This document shows, piece after piece, positions 55,519 through 64,000 of a stretch of 64,000 nt of DNA. Every line of letters begins with the position of its first letter. The stretch's first letter is position 1. Source of the stretch: Symbiodinium kawagutii. Taxonomy: Eukaryota; Sar; Dinophyceae; Suessiales; Symbiodiniaceae. Both the position numbers and the translations under genes were made by a program. The stretch is taken from contig VSDK01026163.1 of the NCBI GenBank assembly GCA_009767595.1, positions 62,001 through 126,000 of the forward strand, in the 5' to 3' direction. Under the pieces are notes generated by a model, which saw nothing but the letters and a program-made list of their open reading frames with translations, had not been told where the DNA came from and did not search any database.

Positions 55519-56970
55519 CTGCAGAGATCCAAGCGAGCAAACCCCTGCATTTGTTCAACCTGGAAGATGCCTAAACCGAACCAACTTTGAACCGATGGAG
55601 TCATATCTTTGAAGATTGAGTCATGTTGTCTCTCTTAACAGTTGCTCAGCTGAGTAGTAAGCTGAATGCCCCGCCTGTAGCTTTGACCAACCGTAAGGCC
55701 AGACATTGAAATGCTCGTGGTCCACAAGCTAGCACTGATCCTCGCGACTCCAACCGCTGGAAATCATCGCTGTGACCCATAGATTCTTGCGTATCTCACC
55801 CATCGATTCGAATACAGTTCTTGTCGACTTAAATTTGGGAAACAAATTCTCAACATCTGCGAGCAACCTAATTGTGTGTCGACGAAGTGTGATGTTCGTT
55901 TACAGTGGCTGGCATAGACCCACGTCCACTCCATTCTTTCTGAAATCAACTTTCCAGCCATGAAAAACGTAGAGAAACAACCTGAAACACCTGATTCGTT
56001 AGCGCCATCATTCTTAGCTCATGTAAGACCCACAGCTACTCTGAAGCTAGAACGGCCGACAAACGTGGGTGCCCCAATAAGAAATGCTCATTCATGATGG
56101 AATCCAACCGTGGTCCATCGCAAACAATGGCAGTAGGTTCACATGTATGTTGACACACCCAGAACATGTCAACGCTTCTATCCCTAGAAATTGCCAAATA
56201 TACACCCAATGCTGCTGGTAAATTTTGTATGGATAGTATACTCGCTTCAGCATAGCCATCATTACAGTGCTGCTTGGTCCCCACCAACATTCCTGGGTTA
56301 GATCACGTATTTTTTGCTCCAAATCACCAGCGAATCTCACAACCAGCTCACCAATCTTGTTGGATCAAATCAGCATTTCGCATGATTTCCCACCACCGTA
56401 TTGCTGGGTTAGTCATGCTTAGTCTTTCCATGTCATTCCGAAATGGCCTCTGCCACTGCAGTCCTTTGAATCGTACTGGCGATCATGAGACTCTCAGCTT
56501 CACAGTCAAGATCTAAGCGAACCTGCGCAGCAGCAGTTCCATAGAGCAATCGGTAGCTCAGCCGGTGCTCTGAATGATGAAATCGTTGCTGGGATCTCAG
56601 TACCATGGGAATCCAACTGCCCAGCTGGCCAAACTAGCTTGCGCCGCCGAAATTTCGGGACCTCAGTGCCTCGGTTTCTCTGTTCTTGGATATACAGCTG
56701 TATGGATAACACAAGCCATACGCTGTCCATGGATGCTTTATCCCATTTCAACCATCAGCCATCATCAATGACAACATCCACCATTTCACCAATATCCAAA
56801 ATCATGACTGACCAGGATCAATCGTCACGATAGACATTGATATCAACCATCACATCGAGCATCAAACATTATTTCACCATCATCTACCATTAACGACGTA
56901 TAATGAATTGAACATATCACCAAGCACAGCCCCCATCCGCTTCCAGATATCTCCGTGGACAGCGAACCAC

Positions 56971-57036
56971 CATCCGCCTGCGTCTGTTCGCTGCAACCGT
57001 TGCAGAACAATTGAAGAGTTCGCCAACCAGATCCAC
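56971..57036 (-). CDS. B-module exon
   Basis: Acceptor TTCCAG|GT (phase 1): GSGWRTLQLFCNGCSEQTQA then D, donor GATG|GTGGTT (66 nt). L-x-L-F-C-x-x-C-S-x-x-T. Confidence 0.6.
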
Positions 57037-57699
57037 CTGGAAGCGGCAACATGGGCCGTGGTTCCTTGTGTTTTATGCATCTCTATGCCCTCATCATTCA
57101 CCAACTGTCAATTGGGATGGTTGGGAACCAACCAATAACTTCATGTGGCTTGATGATGCTTAGCTATGGTTTTTAATGGATGATCTTTAACATGGCTGAC
57201 TGATGTGTTGTTTGTAATGATTAGTGCTTTATGATGCTTTGACCAGAAATGTTGGAAACGACTTGGGTTGGGGATCTGCACTCGTTTGTGACGGGGAATC
57301 GTGGGTTCATCAAGATTCTTTGAGAAGGGGTTCATTGACAAGTTGCAGTTGCAACAGTTTAGCTTCTTGGCTGTTGCATGTTGGTTCATGTTGTTACCCT
57401 GCAAAAAAAACGGACAGCTAGAAGAAACAAATAGTGAAAAATGTGCTTTGCCTCGCGCAGTTGAGGGGACGAGAGATCCACCACCAACCCAAAGTGATCC
57501 TCTGGGCTAGGATATTCCCATCTAGAAATATCTAGGTTCTTTTTCCGTGACATTTCCTCCACACCCATTGTGATTCATGTCATCAACGGCCATGGGAAGC
57601 GCCTGCAACTGCTGTCGTCAACAGGGAAATCGGTGAGGCATAGATCTTCCAACCTGCATCACCTGGCAAACTTCACACAGAAACGACAGAGTCGATCCA

Positions 57700-57842
57700 T
57701 CGATCCCTAGCAGAGTCGATCCCCTCTTGATCCCCTCTTGATCCCTGGCAGTTCCATCTTCTCGTGCCTTCAAAGAGTGGACCGGGTCCATCCCCATCCG
57801 CGCAGAGCCGATACACTTGACCTGTCGTGAGAACTTCTGCAC
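57700..57842 (-). CDS. A-module exon
   Basis: The frame AEVLTTGQVYRLCADGDGPG then PLFEGTRRW. Y-R-L-C-A-D-G-D-G-P-G-P-L is a clear A core. Ends approximate. Confidence 0.6.
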
Positions 57843-58019
57843 CAAGTTGGGGCTTTGCCCTTTGTGCTCAATGGATTGGTTGGTCGCTTGGTTGGAAGTC
57901 TGTTGCGAACTTGGTCACTTGGTGTTACTTGTACATGCAATATGGTTGTTGGTTGGCCAGAAATCTGTAACAGCTGGCTGATTCATGTTGTTCCATTGGA
58001 TCATCATCAACATCCACCT

Positions 58020-58150
58020 ATCAGCTCTCTGAACTGGTTGATGTTGGTCAGTGGTTGGTTCCAGTTGGTTGATGTTGGTTGATGTTGGTTGATTGGTTCA
58101 TTGGTTGATTGCTTAGTTTGTTGATTGATTCATTGATCGGTTGGTTCATG
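58020..58150. repeat. TTGGTTGATG tandem repeat
   Basis: About ten imperfect units of TTGGTTGATG/TTGATTGATTCA in intron. Confidence 0.8.
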
Positions 58151-58169
58151 TTGCTTCGCCATCTTTCAC

Positions 58170-58265
58170 CATCCCGCAGCGCCTGGTCGCAGTGTCGAGA
58201 CATCCAAATCTGCGGACCAGCCCGCAGCACTGGGGACCAAAGGGGCGCTGCCCGTGGTGGTGGAC
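58170..58265 (-). CDS. A-module exon
   Basis: Acceptor CCGCAG|G (phase 2), 31 codons: TTTGSAPLVPSAAGWSADLD then VSTLRPGAAG, donor GATG|GTGAAA. S-A-D-L-D-V-x-x-L-R-P-G-A-A-G resembles the A core without its Cys. Confidence 0.5.
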
Positions 58266-58282
58266 CTGCGGTACTGGTGGCT

Positions 58283-58345
58283 GGTGGCTGATGGTTGGCT
58301 GATGGGTGGCTGATGGGTGGCTGATGGGTGGTGAGTGGTTGATAG
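58283..58345. repeat. 12-bp tandem repeat GGTGGCTGATGG
   Basis: Five near-exact copies directly beside the exon at 58170-58265. Confidence 0.85.
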
Positions 58346-58519
58346 ATGGCTGGTTTCTACCCATGGCTATGAGATGTCAAGTTACATGTCAATACAGGTA
58401 ATGGTTGATGGTCAGTTTCAAGCTGGTCTGTGAAATCTGGCATAGCGGCTATCAAACTACATGAATCAAGTGATTGACGGGTCTGTTGGCGTGTGTTCTT
58501 GTAAGAACTCCAGGAAGCC

Positions 58520-58640
58520 TCCAGAAATCCATAGAGTTGGGGGTAACACGCCCTCCACCACCAACCCTTTGAAGTGGACCACAAGTGAGTGGCAGACTGG
58601 TGATCAGGACCAAATATTGGCATCTGGACCTCTGGGGTAA
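58520..58640 (-). CDS. possible A-like exon
   Basis: The frame RCQYLVLITSLPLTCGPLQR then VGGGGRV. C-G-P-L-x-x-V-G-G recalls the A core; weak. Confidence 0.3.
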
Positions 58641-58846
58641 CACCTCTTCCTGTTGCCGCTTGCCAAATTCTAGCATTTCTATTCAGAGACCTTCAGAAGT
58701 ATGGGTAGAAATAGCACTAATTAATCTAGTTTGTTACAACCATTCCCAAACAAAGAGTCAAACTTGTTCATCCTGCATGAGAAACATTTTTTGATGGGCT
58801 GTCAGGCCGTTCCGACTGGTGAATAGCCCTCGCTATAAGTGGCTAC

Positions 58847-58933
58847 CCTGCTGCATCGTCAGCTCCCAGACCTCGCAGTAATCCGGCTGACTACGTCGGA
58901 TTCGGATGTGTCGCATTGAGCTGCCAAACGCAC
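58847..58933 (-). CDS. exon, module unassigned
   Basis: Acceptor CTTCAG|GT and donor CAGG|GTAGCC enclose 28 codons (phase 1-1): AFGSSMRHIRIRRSQPDYCE then VWELTMQQ. Good composition and splice sites. Confidence 0.45.
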
Positions 58934-59442
58934 CTGAAGGCACACGCATTGATGGATGAGTCAGCAATGGCATTATCATGTATGATATCTTTTAAAACAT
59001 GGTTAAGGTAAGGATATTGTTAGCATAGTGAAGAAAATTGGCTAATCATGCATGGCTAAGAATGCCTCAACGGTGCCCTCTGTTAAACAAACCGCTGGAG
59101 ATTTACCACTTCCAACCCGTAAATCAAACCTGCGAATGGTGGGTTTCCAGCCAGCCATGTTAGATGTGGTTAGATTGCCAAAAGGAAGTTGCGACTGTGT
59201 AGCAGAAGCAGCAATCGATGGTGGATTGGTAGAGGGGATTCGACTCGCAATGAAGCGAAAAATGCTTGCACATCCAACCCAAAGGTACGTGCTGCTACCG
59301 ATATATTTATCATGTCCCAATGAGTATGATACACAATATGCTGCACATCACACGACATGTTATGTAAAGTATCATGAGGCATGAATCAATTGACACATAA
59401 GAAACAATTGACAAAATTGAGATTTGTACTTCCACAGTTGAC

Positions 59443-59537
59443 CCAGTGCAGTGGGCCTGGGTGGCATTCTCCAACGCAGTGTCGCAACCCGCCAAACACG
59501 ACAACTCCAAGGTGTACAAGCTCTCGTAGACGTTTGC
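59443..59537 (-). CDS. B-module exon
   Basis: Acceptor TGAAG|GCA (phase 0) and donor CTGG|GTCAAC: VYESLYTLELSCLAGCDTAL then ENATQAHC. L-E-L-S-C-x-x-x-C with an N-x-T sequon. Confidence 0.6.
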
Positions 59538-59559
59538 CTTCAAAGAAATGGAATCACAG

Positions 59560-60635
59560 GATACCTAGAAGTGCGATTACGGCACTTTATGCCTAAAATT
59601 GCCTCTTGTGAATCGACGTCAATTTTGTTGTTTTGACGTCAATTTTTCATTTGATTGTAGTTGGCCCACATTTGGGTTCAAGCTTGCTCACATACTTCTA
59701 TAACTTTGGAGTTTTCGGAGGTGCGCCCACCCTGTGCATACTGGACGGGTAGTAGTTGGGGCAAAAATCCAGGTTAGAGCGCTGTTCACTCTGCACATAG
59801 GATGTTTTTGCTTCATACTTACTTTTTTTGAAAAAAAAGCTTGGAAATCACAGGTCGTATCTACGGCGAAAATTCCCAACATTGCGGCGTAAATTCCCAA
59901 CATTACGGCGAAAATACCCGGAATGGTTTTCCAACCATTTCCATCATCAGTTTCTTCGCTTGATTCGCAAATGCAAATGAAATGATGGAATGCAGAGACT
60001 TAGCAACGCGGTTCAACGCTGTGTTGTTTGCAAGCCATTTTTCATGTTGGCTTGACAGCCCAGCACATGTGAAACACCGACACCTGAAAATCACCATTGG
60101 TGTCCAACAAATTCACCATTTCTTACCAGATCTTGCAAACGTCAATTTTAGAAATGCGACGTCAAAAAATCATGGCTACGTCAAAAACAATTGACGCAAT
60201 CGATTACGGCACTTTTTCTGTACACAATTCGTTTCTAGGTATCACAGGTCAACTGATCGGCTTTGACATGTCTTGCATTCTCGTTTTTGCATGTTTTCAT
60301 GGCTTGAAATGCAGCCGATACAGCCCTGTTGCAAAAATGAAAATGGCGAAAACCCACATGACACGATCCTTAAGATGGCTTCTGTCAGTGAAAAACAGAA
60401 CGTCTGGCGCATCAACATCAACTGACAGCTGCTTCTTAGATGGAAGCGACCAGTGTGTATATCCAATACCGCCTGGCTTGTTGCCCACGATCTCCCAGGA
60501 TTAGTGGCAGAAACCATCCTCAACCACCAACCTCACCTTCAACTTCAAGTAACCAATCTTAACGACCTCAACCGCAACCAACCCCCGAAACCAACCCCCT
60601 AACCAACCTCTGCACCCTGCAACCCTTAATGACAG
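59560..60635. other. mostly non-coding
   Basis: Holds short direct repeats: GCGAAAATTCCCAACATT-type units at 59864-59920 and GATTACGGCACTTT at about 59574 and 60197. A weak Cys-containing minus frame at 60.3-60.5 kb. Confidence 0.35.
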
Positions 60636-60642
60636 CCCCCAC

Positions 60643-60740
60643 CGTGACGTTCTTCGCGGCGATGCCCGAGATGAAGATCTCACGTCCCGTGTCACCCAGC
60701 TTCAGTGGTCCCACGTCGCCGTCCAGGTCCAAGCAGAGAT
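60643..60740 (-). CDS. A-module exon, second half
   Basis: Acceptor GCCGAG|AT (phase 1) and donor ACG|GTGGGG enclose 32 codons: LCLDLDGDVGPLKLGDTGRE then IFISGIAAKNVT. The complete second half of module A in one exon. Confidence 0.7.
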
Positions 60741-60749
60741 CTCGGCACC

Positions 60750-62040
60750 GAAACGGCACCGAAACGGCATCCCCAAGGAGTCCCCAAGGAGTCATCCCCA
60801 TGTCATCCAGGCGTAGCTGTGATGAGGTCACCCAGGACTTGGTGTCTGGCTTGGAGGTGTTTGACACTCTCAAGTTAAGGCGATGATATAAATTATTTTA
60901 CTTAATAAATTAGTTAATAAGTATATCAATATACTGTTTACAATCAAGCTTACTTGATTATCAATTAGTAATGATTGACATCCAACAATGGTGTGAAGTG
61001 CTGAATCTTGGCGTTAACAAAGATGGTAACAGCTCAGAATGATGCTTGATAATACGGTCAATGGTGGTCAATAGTGGATAGTGACAATGAGTACTAATTA
61101 CGCAAGAAAAATCACCAAACAACCAGCAATCAGCCACTATGCGTATGAACACCAGCACGTTTGGGTATCAGTCAGTGCGAGTATCATCCACTCAACGCAG
61201 GGATCTCATTGTTGGGATGTGGAAACTGGGAGCGAGCGCAAGGTTTTCAACTGCCATCTTCCAATCCGAAATGAGGACATTCACATTCTCTCGTTGATAT
61301 CTCCATGAAAACTCCCCACAACGAAACAAAATCATCGACATCCCGGGGTGCGTTCACCTTGGAATCCTTCGATCAATCAATCAAATTTGCAGCACAGAAC
61401 ATCCGCCGACAAATCTGGCTATAGACCTGACCAATTGGCCACATATAGACATACATAATCCATACATAGACCCCATACGATCCATCAGACTTCATATCTT
61501 TCCCTGCCAGGAGTTGCTCTCCAAGCCACGATAGGTTCGGAAGGGCACCAAGTTGGCAGCTTCAGCGCTCGACACCTCCCAACATGGCCCAGTTCCAGAA
61601 GCTGATGCTGTCCACAGAAGGGTACCGCAAGCATCGTTGTGGTCATTCTCAACAGGAAAACAACATCAGTTTTGGGATAATTCTCAACAATGGAGCTTTG
61701 TTCGAATGAGCTTAGAACAATCATCACTGGATGACAATGGATGCTTTTGGAAGACGCAAATTTTCGAGCCCCTTCGGGCAAGTTTTGAGCTGCTGGAAGG
61801 ATCGATTCAAGCCTTCCGGTGAAACATTCTGCATCATTTCTGCCGTTGGCAAAGGACGCGTCACTAAAGTTGTCATTAACGCAGCTTCGGAGAAAACTGT
61901 ACACGTCATTGATTGACATCCGTGGATCAAAACTTTTCCGTACTCAGAGTGAACCTTGGACTCCAAACCAATTGCCGGGCTATGGCTTTGTCAGGATGAT
62001 TTGTCGCTCACAAGTTTTCTAATGTTTTGACCCACATCGA
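60750..62040. other. spacer between the channel-tail gene and the A/B genes
   Basis: AT-rich at 60880-61000. A frame at 61.50-61.68 kb (DACGTLLWTASASGTGPCWE) is a weak exon candidate; otherwise nothing is supported. Confidence 0.35.
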
Positions 62041-62048
62041 CTTTGGGA

Positions 62049-63061
62049 TTACAGTTTGTGAAGCTTCATTCGTGCCAGAGATGCAGGTGTTTTGTGCACC
62101 TCCATGTGGCTCTCGATGAGCTGCAGCGTTCGTTGACACCTCTCTTGGAAACGCTCTGCGTCGTGCATTCGTTCTTTGAATTTCGAACATAAATCGAAAA
62201 ATCGCCGATCCAATTCGGAATCCGGGACACCATCGGAAGTCGATTCTAGGTCATCCAGCTCCATCTCGATGATTTCTGCAGAAACTTGGGAAAGACGATT
62301 GGGAGACTGAATGATCTGCCTGGCCCTAGCAGTGTCCTCAGTGACCACTGGTGATTCACTTCCAGTGATCTGAATGGAGAACTCTCCACAGCTGTCATTG
62401 GTGGAAGGATGTCCGGAGAACGTGGGTGACATGGCGCCTGGCGAGATTTGTCTTTGACAAACTCGAGTCCTGTGACTGAACCTCCTGGGTTTCTCATGTT
62501 TCTCTCTTTCATTCACAGCGAGCATGGCAGTCATAGCCAGATCTTCAGCCCTTGCCAGCAACGGGCCCATCTCCGCTTCGATGTTTCGACACGTCGCCAG
62601 AACCGATTCAGAGGTTTTGGGAGGATCTGTGTCGGGTGCCTTGGAGATGTCACCGTTTCTCCGAAGCAAAATTCGCAGCATGTTGGTGTGTTCATTCAAT
62701 ATCTCTAACACATCCCTTTCGAGAATCTTTCTCACCTCCAGAACTGAATATTTCACCAGCGATTGCATGATCACAGGGTCCCTTCGGAAGAAAGATCCCA
62801 GATTTTGGCAGAACTCCAAATACGACACCTCCGAACTGTCATCTGAATCCAGGACGTGGAACACGGTCTCCATGTCTTCCCTTTTGATGTCCATAACTTC
62901 CATCAACCGTTTGAACTCTGGAAGTTCATCATAACCTTGGAGCAACTCCTCAAAGGAAACCATTCCGTTGTGGTTCAAGTCCATGTTGGCACAGAGCAAG
63001 GCCAACTCCTCAAGGGCTGTGCTGGTGATGCTGCGAGTTGTTTTCTTCCAGGCTTCGATAT
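62049..63061 (-). CDS. terminal exon of an EF-hand cation-channel-like protein
   Basis: Acceptor ATTGAG|AT opens a 1,013-nt exon ending at TAA (62051-62049), 337 codons. After EAWKKTTRSITSTALEELAL come two EF-hands: loop 1 DLNHNGMVSFEE (all ligand positions good) and loop 2 DSDDSSEVSYLE (Ser at the usual Gly). Between them, RLMEVMDIKREDMETVF is the linker I associate with dinoflagellate and other protist voltage-gated channels. Next is PVIMQSLVKYSVLEVRKIL, likely helical, then a polar tail of about 200 residues. The helices of the pore would be in upstream exons; none are seen before the window edge. A stand-alone calcium sensor is possible. Confidence 0.75.
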
Positions 63062-63105
63062 CTCAATGACATTCAATGACGTTCAATGACATTCAATTAC
63101 ATCAT
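63062..63105. repeat. 10-bp tandem repeat at the acceptor of the EF-hand exon
   Basis: Four copies of ATTCAATGAC/GTTCAATGAC directly upstream of the exon; the acceptor AG sits in a degenerate fifth copy. Confidence 0.8.
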
Positions 63106-63149
63106 ATACTTCATATTACTTCTCTTTCTTAGCGGCAACTTCCCAGCTT

Positions 63150-63372
63150 AATAGCGAGGCATTTGATGATTCCCAAAAGTGCCAGTATCATCGGTGTCCG
63201 AGTTTCCCTCAGCATCAAAGACTAAGGATATCCTAAGTAGCCCTTGGGGAAGCCCAGATTTGGCATAGATCTGGTTCCACGCCCCGGTCCCAACCATCAA
63301 ATTTGATTTGTTGACCCATGGTGAGCAGGCTCCAGAGCATATTCGTGAGTACTTCAGTAGCTCTCTAAACAA
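63150..63372 (-). CDS. possible A-like exon upstream of the EF-hand exon
   Basis: The frame LMVGTGAWNQIYAKSG then LRISLVFDAEGNSDTDDTG. I-S-L-V-F-D-A-E-G ... D-D-T-G follows the A layout with Cys replaced. Ends unknown. Confidence 0.3.
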
Positions 63373-63544
63373 ACCAACCTGGAACTGAAAGATTAGAGAA
63401 CCAGCCAGGAATCGACAACCGAACCACTGGATTCAGCACTGGTTTTCACGGATCAGCCACTGGAATCAGCCCATTCACTCATATGTTCCAGAAACTCCAC
63501 CAAGCCAGTTGACTCATCAACCCTTGGGACAAGCTCACCCAACC

Positions 63545-63780
63545 CCAGCTGTCTCCCTCCAGGGTCCCTTGCTGTGCCCTGTGCCTCCCCTTGAAGGTCC
63601 CCCTGTGTCCTCCATGGATTTGGCTCGGTCTTGCTGTTTCTTCTTCAGCTTCGCCTCTTGGTCGTTCTCCCGAGCTTCTGCCGCGCGCTCCACGATGACC
63701 TGAGACACCGTGGCGTCACAGTGGGGACGGCAACTCCATGTCACAGTAAAAACCTCCACAGCAGTTGTTGCCAGAGGTTG
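63545..63780 (-). CDS. possible B-like exon with a charged end
   Basis: The frame TAVEVFTVTWSCRPHCDATV then SQVIVERAAEARENDQEAK and LKKKQQDRAKSMED. The first part fits module B (F-T-V-T-W-S-C-x-x-x-C); the charged end resembles a coiled coil and may be a separate exon. Confidence 0.35.
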
Positions 63781-64000
63781 AAGAGAGAAATGACATGACA
63801 AACGTTGATAGCTACCAGTCAGTTGGAACCAAACCTGGGTAAAGAAATGCCGAGAAACAAACAAGTACGAGAGCAACCAGAGATTTAGCAACTTGACGAA
63901 ACCAAGTGAAGCAACTGCAGTCAGGACTCAACCAACAACCCCCAAGCGCAGCCTGTCTGACAACCCTGCAACTTATTTAGAACAGAACCAATAGCTATAA

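Noticed and set aside
1..64000. CRISPR arrays, tRNA or rRNA genes, complete transposons, spliced-leader relics
   Set aside because: Looked for by eye and not found; the tandem repeats present have no spacer-repeat layout.

Overview
This window looks like nuclear DNA of a dinoflagellate, most likely of the Symbiodiniaceae. The supported coding DNA is cut into many small exons (41-180 nt), all on the minus strand, separated by AT-rich introns. Frame-consistent 5' splice sites include GT, GC and apparently GA. There are long TCA/CAT, CAG and AAT microsatellites and a degenerate CCCTAAA (TTTAGGG-type) tract. I see no bacterial operon structure, rRNA, tRNA, CRISPR array or complete transposon. I had no database, so domain names rest on motifs I recognise. 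Exon ends are splice-site and phase calls made by eye. An exon given to the base has a checked frame; the others are approximate.

Read in the direction of transcription (high to low coordinates). 63.9-62.0 kb: two module-like exon candidates, then a 337-codon terminal exon with two EF-hands and the tail typical of EF-hand cation channels. 61-41 kb: a long run of exons for small Cys-containing extracellular modules. I call these A (x-V-T-L-D-A-x-x-L-x-A-G-Y-R-Y / L-C-V-D-x-D-G-x-G-P ... G-D-[ST]-G-x-x-V-[YF]-[IV]-S-[PG]) and B (L-[TS]-C-x-x-C ... F-L-A-x-x-C). An SRCR domain lies among them (51.4-50.3 kb). 40.3-39.75 kb: a compact two-exon gene for a small secreted Cys-rich protein with an exact 90-nt internal duplication. 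39-30.5 kb: more A/B exons ending in a transmembrane exon with its own stop. 30-20 kb: two PA14-like domains, two SRCR domains and more A exons. 19.5-15 kb: eight Ser/Thr-only linker (mucin-like stalk) exons, then a basic C-terminal exon. 15-0 kb: more A/B exons.

The picture is of large secreted or membrane-anchored mosaic proteins assembled by exon duplication: repeated A/B modules, SRCR and PA14 binding domains, a Ser/Thr stalk, membrane anchors and short tails. PA14 and SRCR domains generally bind carbohydrate or protein ligands, so a cell-surface recognition role is a reasonable inference, not something the sequence proves. How many genes there are, and which exons join, needs transcripts.

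The most notable signals are the apparently undescribed A/B repeat family and the Ser/Thr exon array, in which homologous exons end at the same codon position with GT, GC or GA donors.
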